A DNA stretch of 64,000 bases from positions 1 to 64,000 of the forward strand of contig JAQTZA010000001.1 of the NCBI GenBank assembly GCA_028687995.1. The letters are read 5' to 3'. Below the pieces are notes generated by a model, which was given only the letters and a program-made list of their open reading frames with translations, did no database searches and was not told where the DNA came from. Shown in pieces: positions 1 to 8,311 of the stretch. The position numbers were made by a program, and so were the translations under genes. Source of the DNA: Bacteroidales bacterium (GTDB taxonomy: Bacteria; Bacteroidota; Bacteroidia; Bacteroidales; UBA7332). The first letter of the stretch is position 1, and the number at the start of each line of letters is the position of its first letter.

Positions 1-123
1 CTAATTTTTAAAGCTAATTTTTCGTATCCAAAATAAGCATGCAAATAATGGCTCCTATACAAGTCCCTCGAACGTAATTTTTACTATTTTTGGGGAATGA
101 AGAGGGTTTTTGCGCAGACTCTC

Positions 124-132
124 GTTAGGGGC
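124..132 (+). other. attC-like core (R'-type half-site), left boundary of cassette 1
   Basis: The nine bases gttaggggc are the exact reverse complement of gcccctaac at 1278-1286. In integron gene cassettes the TTRRRY bases at the cassette start are complementary to the inverse core of the cassette's own attC at its end, which is the relation seen here. The rest of the presumed upstream attC lies in 1-123 and is not clear enough to delimit; I see no gene in 1-166. Confidence 0.5.
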
Positions 133-166
133 AAGTGTAAAAAATGAAAAAAGACATGATAACTTT

Positions 167-847
167 ATGAAAAAGACGATATTATTAGTTGGTTTAATTG
201 CGCTTATTATTGTTGGCGGACTTTATGCCAAACGAAAATATTACGACCCAAGACATAGACTTGACAACGCAAAAAATGAAGTAAGAAATCTGACAGGCAA
301 CCATGAATTAAGAGACGGAGACTTAATATTTCAAACTTCACTTTCACGACAAAGTCAAGCAATACAACTTGCGACAAAATCAAAATATTCTCATTGTGGT
401 CTAATTTACAAAGACGGTAAAGATTATTATGTTTTTGAAGCAGTTCAACCAGTTAAGCGAACTCCTCTTGACAAATGGATTGCAAGAGGAAAAGACGGAA
501 AATATGTAATAAAGCGACTTAAAAACGCTGACCAAGTATTAACTCCAGCGACTTTAGCAAAGATGAAACAAATTGGCGACAAATTTAAAGGTAAAAACTA
601 TGACCTGACTTTTGAGTGGTCAGATGACAAAATATATTGTTCAGAATTAATCTGGAAAATCTATCAACGAGCTACCGGACTGGAAATCGGAAAACTTGAA
701 AAGCTTAGCGACTTCGACTTGACAAACGAAGCTGTAAAAGAGAAAATGAAAGAAAGATATGGAGACAAGATTCCTATGAATGAAAATGTAATTTCACCTG
801 TAGCAATCTTCGACAGTGAACTATTAAAAGCCGTGAAATCAAATTAA
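167..847 (+). CDS. YiiX/YebB-like NlpC/P60-superfamily cysteine hydrolase
   Basis: Predicted 226-residue permuted papain-like hydrolase of the YiiX/YebB type (peptidase C92-like). Residues 1-20 form one hydrophobic anchor or signal segment. The permuted active site is visible: His76 in YSHCGL, preceded by DGDLIFQTS, and Cys158 in YCSELIWKIY. Family members are thought to hydrolyse amide bonds in peptidoglycan or lipids; the substrate here is unknown. The ATG at 167 is chosen because it starts directly at the hydrophobic segment; an upstream TTG at 110 would add 19 polar residues spanning the attC-like core. The gene is followed after 6 bp by a TonB-C gene, and both lie within one cassette-like unit. 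Confidence 0.8.
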   Translation: MKKTILLVGLIALIIVGGLYAKRKYYDPRHRLDNAKNEVRNLTGNHELRDGDLIFQTSLSRQSQAIQLATKSKYSHCGLIYKDGKDYYVFEAVQPVKRTPLDKWIARGKDGKYVIKRLKNADQVLTPATLAKMKQIGDKFKGKNYDLTFEWSDDKIYCSELIWKIYQRATGLEIGKLEKLSDFDLTNEAVKEKMKERYGDKIPMNENVISPVAIFDSELLKAVKSN

Positions 848-853
848 ATATAA

Positions 854-1270
854 ATGAAATCATTTTTATTGTTTTTGACATTTTTCATGTTAACTTTATG
901 CCAATCGGTTGTAAATGGACAAAATATCATTTCAAAAAATGATACGACAATTTATCTTTTAGTTGACACATTTCCTATTTTAATCGCAAACAATAAGCAT
1001 TATAAAATTGATGATATTAAGGAATTTATCCAAGAAAACACATATTATCCAAACAACGATGCTGACTGTCAAGGTAGTGTTATAATTTCGATTGTTGTTG
1101 AAAAAGATGGAACGGTAAAGCATAAGGAATTTGTAAGAAAACTCTGTGAGGGTTATGACGAAAATGCGATGAAAGTCATTAATTTAATGGTGAAGTGGAA
1201 ACCAGGAATCAAAAATGGCGTGACAGTGAGAACAAAACTGAACTTAAAAGTAAAATGGAAACTTGAATAA
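854..1270 (+). CDS. Secreted protein with TonB C-terminal domain
   Basis: 138 residues. An N-terminal signal peptide (about residues 1-22, ending near VVNG) is followed by a TonB-C-like domain: a region with YYPNNDADCQGSVIISIVV, then EKDGTVKH, then NAMKVINLMVKWKPG and a closing beta strand. Such domains in Bacteroidetes occur in TonB energy transducers but also in many small stand-alone periplasmic proteins. This protein lacks the usual TonB membrane anchor plus proline-rich linker, so true energy coupling is doubtful. It is probably co-transcribed with the hydrolase 6 bp upstream. Two cysteines (in DADCQG and KLCEG) may form a disulphide. Confidence 0.75.
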   Translation: MKSFLLFLTFFMLTLCQSVVNGQNIISKNDTTIYLLVDTFPILIANNKHYKIDDIKEFIQENTYYPNNDADCQGSVIISIVVEKDGTVKHKEFVRKLCEGYDENAMKVINLMVKWKPGIKNGVTVRTKLNLKVKWKLE

Positions 1271-1277
1271 ACACCTA

Positions 1278-1413
1278 GCCCCTAACACACGCCTAAGCAC
1301 ATTGGCTGGCTGACGCTCATTTAGCGGTCTTTGCTCCCACATTCACTTTGTCGCAGCGCGACAGTGAACACTCCCGCAAACCGCCAATCGGCATAGTCTC
1401 AGCCGTTATGGCT
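1278..1413 (+). repeat. attC-like recombination site between two cassettes
   Basis: A 136-bp imperfect palindrome bounded by gcccctaac (1278-1286) and gttatggct (1405-1413), resembling attC inverse-core/core elements. Inner arms pair as well: tagcggt...ttgc with gcaaaccgcca, ttcac with gtgaa, and tgtcg with cgaca around a short tip. Length and architecture resemble long superintegron attC sites. The left core matches the core at 124-132 exactly in reverse complement, while the right core matches agccataa at 2551-2558, as expected when a site joins the end of one cassette to the start of the next. No integrase gene is visible in this window. Confidence 0.55.
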
Positions 1414-1491
1414 CATTATAAAAAAAATAAAGCTCGTTCGCGGTGAAATTTGAGCCGTATTTCATATATTTGTGAGCTAAAACATAAAATT

Positions 1492-2529
1492 ATGACAGAA
1501 ACGAGACAAATAGAAATTATAAATTTCATTCAGAACCACGCAAGCTGCTCCTCAGGCGAGATTCACAAAGAATTTGCGACTTTAATAAGCTATGCGACTG
1601 TTAAACGAATTCTAACCCAACTACTGACCGAGAAATACATAATCTCAGAAGGAAAAGGAAAAGGAACAAGGTATTTTATTTCACCGTCTTATGAATTATT
1701 ATATTCGATTGACTTAGACAGTTATTACGAAAAGGAAATTGACGAAAGACGGATTAAAGAAGAATTCAACTTAAATATTTTTGAATTATTGAACAAGACT
1801 GAGATTCTGAATGAAACTGAACTTTCAAAACTAGCTGACTTACAAGCAAAATACACTGAGAACATTTCGCAATTATCAGATTCTGAATATAAAAAAGAAC
1901 TTGAACGACTTGCCATTGACTTAAGTTGGAAATCGTCACAGATTGAGGGAAACACATATTCGTTACTAGAAACTGAAAGACTACTAAAAGACAAAGAAAC
2001 TGCCGCTGGAAAAACAAAAGAAGAAGCAATAATGCTTCTGAATCACAAAGATGCACTAGATTTCATTGTCGAAAATCCAGACTACTTAATTCCGTTGAAA
2101 ATTTCAAAAGTAGAAGATATTCATAGTTTGCTTATTAAAGAATTGGCGGTTGACAAGAATCTAAGGAAACGAAGAGTTGGTATTTCTGGAACAAATTATC
2201 GTCCACTCGACAACGAATTTCAAATACGTGAAGCATTGGAATCCGCCTGTAAACTTGTGAATAAGAAAGAAAATATATTTGAAAAGGCACTGCTGATTTT
2301 AGTATTGATTTCATACATTCAACCTTTTATGGACGGAAATAAGAGAACAGCAAGAATTGTAAGTAATGCAATTCTAATGAATTACAAACATTGTCCCATT
2401 TCATTCAGGACAGTTGACTCCATAGACTACAAGAAAGCAATGTTACTGTTTTACGAACAAAACAATATCTCGCGGTTTAAAGAAATATTTATCAGCCAGT
2501 TTGAATTTGCGGTTAAGACATATTTTTGA
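1492..2529 (+). CDS. Fic/DOC family protein with N-terminal winged helix; catalytic His replaced by Gln
   Basis: 345 residues. Residues about 5-65 form a winged-helix-like DNA-binding segment; about 130-170 carries a class II Fic inhibitory motif, S-S-Q-I-E-G-N near residue 147; the Fic core is at about 195-320. The catalytic loop reads QPFMDGNKRTAR from Gln277, where canonical Fic proteins have HPF...GN(G/K)R. Fic enzymes usually AMPylate proteins using that His, so this copy may be inactive, altered, or a regulator. The codon is CAA, one base from CAC or CAT. The ATG at 1492 is preferred; a TTG at 1450 adds only 14 poorly supported residues. It is the only gene of the second cassette-like unit. 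Confidence 0.85.
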   Translation: MTETRQIEIINFIQNHASCSSGEIHKEFATLISYATVKRILTQLLTEKYIISEGKGKGTRYFISPSYELLYSIDLDSYYEKEIDERRIKEEFNLNIFELLNKTEILNETELSKLADLQAKYTENISQLSDSEYKKELERLAIDLSWKSSQIEGNTYSLLETERLLKDKETAAGKTKEEAIMLLNHKDALDFIVENPDYLIPLKISKVEDIHSLLIKELAVDKNLRKRRVGISGTNYRPLDNEFQIREALESACKLVNKKENIFEKALLILVLISYIQPFMDGNKRTARIVSNAILMNYKHCPISFRTVDSIDYKKAMLLFYEQNNISRFKEIFISQFEFAVKTYF

Positions 2530-2550
2530 GACGAAAAAAGAAAATAACGA

Positions 2551-2558
2551 AGCCATAA
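2551..2558 (+). other. Degenerate attC-like inverse core, end of cassette 2
   Basis: agccataa is the exact reverse complement of ttatggct at 1406-1413, the start of the Fic cassette, so it is the expected inverse core at the cassette end. The remainder of an attC is missing: the next bases match the 3' end of a group II intron on the opposite strand, suggesting the site was interrupted. Confidence 0.4.
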
Positions 2559-2559
2559 T

Positions 2560-2690
2560 CGAGTAGAAGGCTCTGCCAGTAGGAACTGACAGAGTGCGCC
2601 TCTCACACCACCGTACGTCCCGCCATAGCGGGATAGGCGGTTCGTTAAGAAAAGGAACAGTTTCGCCACAGGTCAAGTGATTGATTTGTG
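2560..2690 (-). mobile_element. Group II intron 3'-end remnant (domain V/VI-like)
   Basis: Read on the minus strand the segment holds AACGAACCGCC, a short GC stem, ACGTACGGTGGTGTGAGAGG, then a CTCTGTCAG...CTGGCAGAG stem and ends in CTACTCGAT. This series is what I recall from the end of bacterial group II introns after the reverse-transcriptase gene. No reverse transcriptase is present, so this would be a truncated copy. Its 3' end abuts TTATGGCT, the attC core on the minus strand; group IIC-attC introns are known to target attC sites. Assignment rests on remembered motifs, not on a covariance search. Confidence 0.5.
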
Positions 2691-2925
2691 GCGTTTTCGT
2701 AAATGTCGAGCATCGATTGATAACCTCGCTTTCGTAAACGTGATAGCGTGATGGTCGTTCCTAACTGGCGCCAGTTTGTAACCTGTGACTTTTATTTATA
2801 CAGTTTGTCCCGATAGCTATCGGGGCATATTGTAGTTGTAAATCTTGGATACCGTACAGCGGTGCTGCAAAAAACAGAATCACAAGTTGCAACCTTGCGA
2901 TAAAAGACGAAGCATTAAAATAAAG
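2691..2925. repeat. Gene-free region with two perfect palindromes
   Basis: No convincing gene. ACTGGCGCCAGT (2764-2775) and CCCGATAGCTATCGGG (2809-2824) are perfect palindromes. The second recurs almost intact at 57842-57858, so it is probably a dispersed element. The segment may be decayed mobile DNA continuing from the intron remnant. Confidence 0.5.
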
Positions 2926-2963
2926 AACCCCAATTAAGTGTAAGTCACTCAATCGGGGTTTTT
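2926..2963 (+). terminator. Intrinsic terminator-like hairpin
   Basis: Arms aaccccaattaagtg (2926-2940) and cactcaatcggggtt (2946-2960) pair with two G-T pairs, followed by a T-run. It separates the accessory left end from the housekeeping genes. Confidence 0.55.
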
Positions 2964-2996
2964 GATCATTTTCAAAAGAGAAAATATGCGTTGTGA

Positions 2997-3104
2997 TTAA
3001 TCTCTTTTGTTTGCTTTTTTAAGCAGTTTCTCCGCTTTCTTTTCCTTCGCTGTTTTCAAAGGTTCTTTCTTAGCTTCTTTCTTAGCATCTGTCGATTTTG
3101 CCAT
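2997..3104 (-). CDS. Small lysine-rich protein (35 aa)
   Basis: A short minus-strand reading frame starting with ATG at 3104 and ending in TAA: starts MAKSTDAKKEAKKEP and ends KKANKRD. About 40% of residues are lysine, with many Ala and Glu, so it is very hydrophilic and probably helical. I do not recognise a named family, though tiny basic proteins of this type occur next to housekeeping genes in Bacteroidetes. The spacing to the asnS terminator (3214-3237) suggests its own transcript. Coding status is inferred from the intact frame and plausible composition only. Confidence 0.5.
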   Translation of the reverse strand: MAKSTDAKKEAKKEPLKTAKEKKAEKLLKKANKRD

Positions 3105-3213
3105 TGCTTATAATTTTAATGAGTTAAGGGATATTTTTCTTTCTGTAAAAGTAGTTTTTATTCTATAAAACTACATCTAAAACGATCAAATTTTTATGCG
3201 AATAGTTAAAAAA

Positions 3214-3237
3214 AAGACCTCCTACGAAGGAAGTCTT
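3214..3237. terminator. Bidirectional intrinsic terminator after asnS
   Basis: Stem aagacctcct / aggaagtctt around an acga loop, with A-run to the left and T-run to the right. On the minus strand it lies 26 bp after the asnS stop. Confidence 0.75.
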
Positions 3238-3262
3238 TTCTGAGATAGCATTAATTTGATGA

Positions 3263-4660
3263 TTAAAATTCACAATTCTTAGGCGTGCGAGGGAAAGGAA
3301 TCACATCGCGAATGTTGGTCATACCCGTAACGAACAAAACCAAACGCTCAAACCCAAGACCAAAGCCAGCGTGTGGCGCCGAACCAAAGCGACGAGTATC
3401 GAGATACCAGCTCATCTCTTTCGTTGGCACGTGCATTTGCTCCATACGCTCAAACAGTTTTTCGTAATTCTCTTCACGCTGCGATCCACCGATGATCTCT
3501 CCGATTTTTGGGAAAAGAACGTCCATTGCACGAACCGTTTTTCCATCTTCGTTGAGTTTCATGTAGAATGCTTTGATGTCCTTTGGATAATCAGTCAAAA
3601 TAACCGGTTTTTTGAAGTGTTTCTCTACCAAATAACGTTCGTGTTCCGACTGCAAATCAGCTCCCCAGAATACAGGGAATTCAAATTTATGACCACTTGC
3701 TTCTAGAATTTTCACCCCTTCGGTGTATGGCAAACGAACGAAATCGTTTTCAGTCACAAATTTGAGACGCTCAACCAACTCCTTGTCGTACATCTCATTG
3801 AGGAAAGCTAAATCATCAGCGCAATTTTCTAACGCATAGGTGATTAGGTATTTGAGGAAATCTTCCGCCAAATCCATGTTGTCACCAATCTCGTTGAAGG
3901 CAACTTCAGGCTCAATCATCCAAAACTCAGCCAAGTGGCGTGGAGTATTCGAATTCTCAGCGCGGAAAGTCGGTCCGAAAGTATAAACCGAACCCAATGC
4001 CATAGCACCCAGTTCGCCTTCGAGCTGTCCCGAAACGGTCAAATTAGCACTTTTGCCAAAGAAATCCTGATCGTAATCAATTTTTCCTTCAGCATTGCGT
4101 GGCAATTTATCCAAATCAAGCGTCGTTACCTGAAACATAGCACCAGCACCTTCGGCATCCGAAGCCGTGATGATAGGTGTATGTAGGTAAAAATAGCCGC
4201 GATCGTTGAAATATTTATGAATTGCATACGCCAAATGGTGACGAACACGCAACACCGCACCAAAGGTATTGGTACGAGGACGAAGATGAGCAATTTCACG
4301 CAAAAACTCCAAGGTGTGACCCTTCTTTTGCAACGGGAAAGTAGTTGCATCGGCTTCACCCAAAATCTCAATCTCTTTAGCTTGAATTTCGGCACGTTGA
4401 CCTTTACCTTGCGACTCTACCAACACACCATTCACGCTAATACAAGCACCAGTAGTGATTGCCTTTAGAGCCTCTTCGCCAAACAAATCAACATCCACAA
4501 CTATTTGCACATTATTGATTGTAGAACCGTCATTCAGGGCAATAAAGTTCACCTGTTTGCTACCGCGGCGAGTTCTCACCCACCCTTTTACATTCACAAA
4601 TGTGCCAAAATCTTCACGTTTCAACACCTCTACAATTTTTGTTCTTTTGAGGATATCCAT
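3263..4660 (-). CDS. asnS: Asparaginyl-tRNA synthetase
   Basis: 465 residues, the usual AsnRS length. An N-terminal OB-fold anticodon-binding domain (about 15-115, with [20 protein letters not shown]) precedes a class II core. Class II motif 2 is seen as [21 protein letters not shown] (about 225-245, split here only for reading) and motif 3 near the C-terminus as [10 protein letters not shown]. It charges tRNA-Asn in the cytoplasm. It is the last gene of a probable minus-strand run purB, rluB-like, asnS, with a 67-bp gap to its upstream neighbour and an intrinsic terminator just after the stop. Nothing unusual is seen in the catalytic core. Confidence 0.97.
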   Translation of the reverse strand: MDILKRTKIVEVLKREDFGTFVNVKGWVRTRRGSKQVNFIALNDGSTINNVQIVVDVDLFGEEALKAITTGACISVNGVLVESQGKGQRAEIQAKEIEILGEADATTFPLQKKGHTLEFLREIAHLRPRTNTFGAVLRVRHHLAYAIHKYFNDRGYFYLHTPIITASDAEGAGAMFQVTTLDLDKLPRNAEGKIDYDQDFFGKSANLTVSGQLEGELGAMALGSVYTFGPTFRAENSNTPRHLAEFWMIEPEVAFNEIGDNMDLAEDFLKYLITYALENCADDLAFLNEMYDKELVERLKFVTENDFVRLPYTEGVKILEASGHKFEFPVFWGADLQSEHERYLVEKHFKKPVILTDYPKDIKAFYMKLNEDGKTVRAMDVLFPKIGEIIGGSQREENYEKLFERMEQMHVPTKEMSWYLDTRRFGSAPHAGFGLGFERLVLFVTGMTNIRDVIPFPRTPKNCEF

Positions 4661-4727
4661 ACCTTTTATTCATTGTAAATTGAAAGTCAAATAACCTATG
4701 ACTATCAAATATTTTAAACAATATTCT

Positions 4728-6422
4728 CTATTCAAATGCACCCATACGAAGCATATTCACCTCTACTTGAGTCAAATATCTCCAGTGTCCACGTTGTACA
4801 CTCTTTTTGGTTAATCCTGCAAAATAGACACGATCGAGTTTAATTACACGGTAACCTAAATGTTCGAAAATACGACGAACAATACGATTACGACCCGAGT
4901 GAATCTCGACTCCAATTTGATTCATATCTACTTCGTTAGCATAGCTAATCGCATCTGCATGAATTTCACCATCTTCGAGTTCAATTCCTTCAGCGATTTT
5001 CTCCAAATCTTCTTTCGGAATATCTTTATCTAACCAAACGTGATAAATCTTCTTTTTCGAGAATTTCGGATGCATCAATTTTGAAGCCAAATCACCATCG
5101 TTGGTCAAAAGCAGCACGCCGGTTGTATTTTTATCTAAACGACCTACAGGATAGATACGCTCATTGCATGCATTTTTCACTAAATCCATCACGGTCAATC
5201 GAGCTTGTGGATCATCAGAAGTGGTCACACAATCTTTCGGTTTGTTAAGCAAAACATACACTTTGCTCTCTAATTTCACCAATTGATCGTGGAAATGAAT
5301 CTGATCCATGCGGCTTACTTTTGTTCCCAATTCAGAAACAACTTCGCCATTTACTTTCACTACTCCAGCTTGAATGTACTCATCTGCCTCACGACGAGAG
5401 CAAGTACCTGCATTAGCCAAATATTTATTTAAGCGAATAGGTGCATTCGGATCGGTAACGGTATCTTTGTATTCTGCTGGACGAACCGGACGCTCCTGAA
5501 AATCATTACGTGAAGGTCTGTCTCCACCTTGACGACTATTTCCGCCACGGTTGTAACCACCTTGTCCGCCAGAGCGCTCACGGTTGAAACCACCGCCATT
5601 GCTTGGGCGATAAGATCTGTCACCACCTTCACGATTGAAGCCACCGCCACTGCTTGGACGATCAAAACTACGTCCACCTTCACGCGGTTTGAAATCTCCC
5701 TCACGATTGAAGCCACCTTCACGGGGTTTGAATCCACCTTCGCGAGCACCTTGTCCCTCGTTATCGAATGTTCTACGAGGTTTGTCAAAGCCTCCACTGC
5801 GATTTTCATCATGGCTACGTTCTCTATTGAAACCACTATTATTTGAACGATCGAAACCACGACCTCCGTCACGATTTCCTCCTTCACGCGGTTTAAAACC
5901 ACCTTCGCGATTAAATCCGCTATTATTTGGACGATCAAAACCACGACCTCCGTCACGGTTGAAACCTCCCTCACGATTAAAGCTTCCGCCTTCGCGTGAT
6001 GGACGACTAAAGCCGCCTTCGCGATTACCATTTCCTTCACGGTTAAATCCGCCACCAGTGGATGGTCTTCTGTCGAAGCTGTTTGGTCTGTCTGAATTAT
6101 TGCTGAATCCACCACCATTGCCACGATCGAAACTTCTGTTTCCATCACGTTCTGGACGGTTATTATCTCGGTTGAATCCACCTTGTGGACGATCGAAACG
6201 ATTTCCGTTTCTTTCTCCTCCGGCATTATTATCTCTGTTAAAACCACCTTCACGGGGTTTGAATCCACCTTCGCGGTTAAACCCGCCATCACGTTTTTCG
6301 TAAGGTCGTCCACTTGAAAAATTAGAATCTCTTTTTTCAAAACTGTTACCATCGCGGCTTCCGCCCTTATTGGCAGACGACATGCTGATTCTCGGACGTT
6401 TGTTTTCTCTTTCTGTTCCCAT
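4728..6422 (-). CDS. RluB/RsuA-family rRNA pseudouridine synthase with long Arg/Gly-rich N-terminus
   Basis: 564 residues. Residues about 1-320 are a low-complexity, basic, disordered-looking region built from units such as GGFNREGGFKPREGG and GRGFDR. From about 325 comes an S4 RNA-binding domain (IRLNKYLANAGTCSRREADE) and then a pseudouridine synthase core with catalytic Asp in GRLDKNTTG. The family isomerises specific uridines in rRNA; RluB acts on 23S rRNA helix 89, but which site this enzyme modifies cannot be told. Ordinary bacterial homologues are 230-300 residues, so the N-terminal half is an RGG-like extension of the type found on many Bacteroidetes RNA-binding proteins. The repeats generate long spurious frames on both strands. 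Confidence 0.9.
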   Translation of the reverse strand: MGTERENKRPRISMSSANKGGSRDGNSFEKRDSNFSSGRPYEKRDGGFNREGGFKPREGGFNRDNNAGGERNGNRFDRPQGGFNRDNNRPERDGNRSFDRGNGGGFSNNSDRPNSFDRRPSTGGGFNREGNGNREGGFSRPSREGGSFNREGGFNRDGGRGFDRPNNSGFNREGGFKPREGGNRDGGRGFDRSNNSGFNRERSHDENRSGGFDKPRRTFDNEGQGAREGGFKPREGGFNREGDFKPREGGRSFDRPSSGGGFNREGGDRSYRPSNGGGFNRERSGGQGGYNRGGNSRQGGDRPSRNDFQERPVRPAEYKDTVTDPNAPIRLNKYLANAGTCSRREADEYIQAGVVKVNGEVVSELGTKVSRMDQIHFHDQLVKLESKVYVLLNKPKDCVTTSDDPQARLTVMDLVKNACNERIYPVGRLDKNTTGVLLLTNDGDLASKLMHPKFSKKKIYHVWLDKDIPKEDLEKIAEGIELEDGEIHADAISYANEVDMNQIGVEIHSGRNRIVRRIFEHLGYRVIKLDRVYFAGLTKKSVQRGHWRYLTQVEVNMLRMGAFE

Positions 6423-6501
6423 TTGAATTTTTAGTTATTAAGTTGAGGCCTCTCGGCTTAAATAGTGGTCAAACAACGTTGACCCGTTTGTATTTATGAA
6501 A

Positions 6502-7845
6502 TTAAATTCCTGTATAATTTTGTGGTGTGATCGCTTTCAACTCCATTTTAATTTTATCATTTACATTCAATGTATCGATAAAACGGTGAATCGATTGTTC
6601 GTTGATTGCTTCATTGGTGCGGGTCAATCCTTTCAATGCCTCATAAGGCTGTGGATAACCTTCGCGACGTAAAATAGTTTGAATACCTTCGGCTACAACG
6701 CTCCAAGTATTTTCCAAATCTGCATTCAACGCCTTTTCGTTAATAAGCAATTTGCCCAATCCTTTCAACGAACTTTGAAATGCAATAATGGTGTGAGCAA
6801 AAGGCACTCCCACATTTCTCAACACGGTAGAATCGGTTAAGTCGCGTTGCAATCTCGAAATTGGCAATTTTGCCGCCAAATGTTCAAAAATAGCATTGGC
6901 AAGGCCTAAATTTCCTTCCGAATTTTCGAAATCAATTGGATTTACTTTGTGTGGCATCGCCGATGAGCCTACCTCACCTGCTTTGATTTTTTGTTTGAAA
7001 TATTCCATCGACACATATTGCCAGAAGTCGCGATCCAAATCAATCAGAATGGTGTTCACACGCTTCATTGCATCAAAAAGTGCCGCTAAATTATCGTAAT
7101 TCGAAATCTGTGTTGTAAATTCTTCTCGTTCAATTCCTAATTTTTCAATCAAGAATTTTTCGCCAAACTCTTTCCAATTGATGGATGGATAAGCAATTCG
7201 ATGCGCATTAAAGTTACCGGTAGCTCCTCCAAATTTTCCGCTCAAAGACACATTTTTCACCTGAGCCAATTGTTTCTCCAAACGATAAACGAAAACCATA
7301 ATTTCTTTTCCCAAACGAGTAGGAGAAGCGGGTTGACCGTGAGTTTTGGCTAACATCGGAATATCTTTCCAATCAGCAGCGTATCCTTTCAGCACTTCGA
7401 TAATTTTCTCGGCGTAGGGATAGTATGAATTTTCGAGCGCCTCTTTAATAGAAAGCGGCACAGATGTGTTGTTTATGTCTTGTGAAGTAAGTCCGAAGTG
7501 AATGAACTCTTTGTAAGATTCGAGTCCCAACAAATCGAATTTTTCCTTAATAAAATATTCGACTGCTTTCACATCGTGATTGGTAACCGCTTCAATCGAT
7601 TTGATATGAAGGGCATCTTCCTCGGAAAAGTCTTTGTAGATGGTTCGCAACTGTTGAATTTGTTCAACTTTCACAGTTGAAAGTTCAGGCAATGGAATCT
7701 CGCACAATGCGATAAAATATTCAACCTCAACTAATACTCGATAACGAATAAGTGCAAACTCTGAAAAATAAATATCTAAAGCCTCGGCTTTGTCTCTGTA
7801 TCGCCCATCAACGGGTGAAATTGCAGTAAGTGAATTCAACTTCAT
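6502..7845 (-). CDS. purB: Adenylosuccinate lyase
   Basis: 447 residues, typical of PurB. The fumarase/aspartase superfamily signature is clear: SSAMPHKVNPIDFEN around residues 293-307, with TSQDINNTS and KTHGQPASPT as the other active-site segments. It cleaves SAICAR to AICAR and adenylosuccinate to AMP, releasing fumarate, in purine synthesis. It is the first gene of the minus-strand run with the rluB-like gene (79-bp gap) and asnS. A promoter-like element lies about 22 bp upstream of the start. Confidence 0.97.
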   Translation of the reverse strand: MKLNSLTAISPVDGRYRDKAEALDIYFSEFALIRYRVLVEVEYFIALCEIPLPELSTVKVEQIQQLRTIYKDFSEEDALHIKSIEAVTNHDVKAVEYFIKEKFDLLGLESYKEFIHFGLTSQDINNTSVPLSIKEALENSYYPYAEKIIEVLKGYAADWKDIPMLAKTHGQPASPTRLGKEIMVFVYRLEKQLAQVKNVSLSGKFGGATGNFNAHRIAYPSINWKEFGEKFLIEKLGIEREEFTTQISNYDNLAALFDAMKRVNTILIDLDRDFWQYVSMEYFKQKIKAGEVGSSAMPHKVNPIDFENSEGNLGLANAIFEHLAAKLPISRLQRDLTDSTVLRNVGVPFAHTIIAFQSSLKGLGKLLINEKALNADLENTWSVVAEGIQTILRREGYPQPYEALKGLTRTNEAINEQSIHRFIDTLNVNDKIKMELKAITPQNYTGI

Positions 7846-7867
7846 TATATAATATTGTATTACGGCA

Positions 7868-7875
7868 CAAATTTA
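7868..7875 (-). promoter_or_regulatory. Promoter -7 element for purB
   Basis: caaattta reads TAAATTTG on the minus strand, matching the Bacteroidetes TAnnTTTG -7 consensus. A -33 element is only weakly visible (taaa at 7891-7894). Confidence 0.5.
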
Positions 7876-7937
7876 ATGCTATTTTGTGGATAAACGAGTT
7901 TAGAAAAACTTTTTATTGAAAAAAGATAGAAATATAT

Positions 7938-7968
7938 TTGCAGTTTTAATCAAAAGACCTATCTTTGC
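7938..7968 (+). promoter_or_regulatory. Promoter of the tRNA array
   Basis: TTTG (7938-7941), a 19-bp spacer and TATCTTTG (7961-7968) give a full match to the Bacteroidetes -33/-7 pattern, 26 bp before the first tRNA-like copy. Confidence 0.8.
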
Positions 7969-7993
7969 ATCGCTTTTGAGAAAGCACATACAG

Positions 7994-8069
7994 GGGATCA
8001 TAGCTCAGCTGGTTCAGAGCATTCCGTCTTAAAACGGAAGAGTCATCAGTTCGAATCCTATTGATAACT
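7994..8069 (+). pseudogene. tRNA-Val-derived copy 1 (decayed)
   Basis: First of three 106-bp direct repeats (starts 7994, 8100, 8206). The 5' acceptor strand, D arm and T loop match the tRNA-Val genes at 8312 and 8533, but the anticodon arm is ttccg/cggaa with an 8-base loop (tcttaaaa), the T stem is mispaired (atcag with cctat) and the 3' acceptor strand (tgataac) no longer pairs with gggatca. It is unlikely to fold as a normal tRNA. Confidence 0.7.
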
Positions 8070-8099
8070 GAAATACAGAATATTAAACAATTAAAATAA

Positions 8100-8175
8100 G
8101 GGATCATAGCTCAGCTGGTTCAGAGCATTCCGTCTTAAAACGGAAGAGTCATCAGTTCGAATCCTATTGATAACC
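8100..8175 (+). pseudogene. tRNA-Val-derived copy 2 (decayed)
   Basis: Near-identical to copy 1, one 106-bp period later, with the same substituted anticodon arm, broken T stem and broken 3' acceptor strand. Confidence 0.7.
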
Positions 8176-8205
8176 GAAATACAGAATATTAAACAATTAA
8201 AATAA

Positions 8206-8281
8206 GGGATCATAGCTCAGCTGGTTCAGAGCATTCCGTCTTAAAACGGAAGAGTCATCAGTTCGAATCCTATTGATAACC
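8206..8281 (+). pseudogene. tRNA-Val-derived copy 3 (decayed)
   Basis: Third 106-bp unit, with the same defects as copies 1 and 2. Conservation of the same defects shows that the copies arose by tandem amplification after the change. Confidence 0.7.
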
Positions 8282-8311
8282 GAAATACAAAATATTGAAC
8301 TTTTAAAATAA

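Noticed and set aside
2443..2676. Minus-strand frames across the end of the Fic gene
   Set aside because: The translation (for example CGETVPFLNEPPIPLW) follows the intron 3'-end remnant and is not a protein.
5429..6352. Long open frames on both strands inside the rluB-like gene (also 5529-5846 and 5635-6303 on plus)
   Set aside because: They are by-products of the Arg/Gly/Asn repeats; their translations are low-complexity and unlike any family, while the minus-strand frame 4728-6422 ends in a real enzyme domain.
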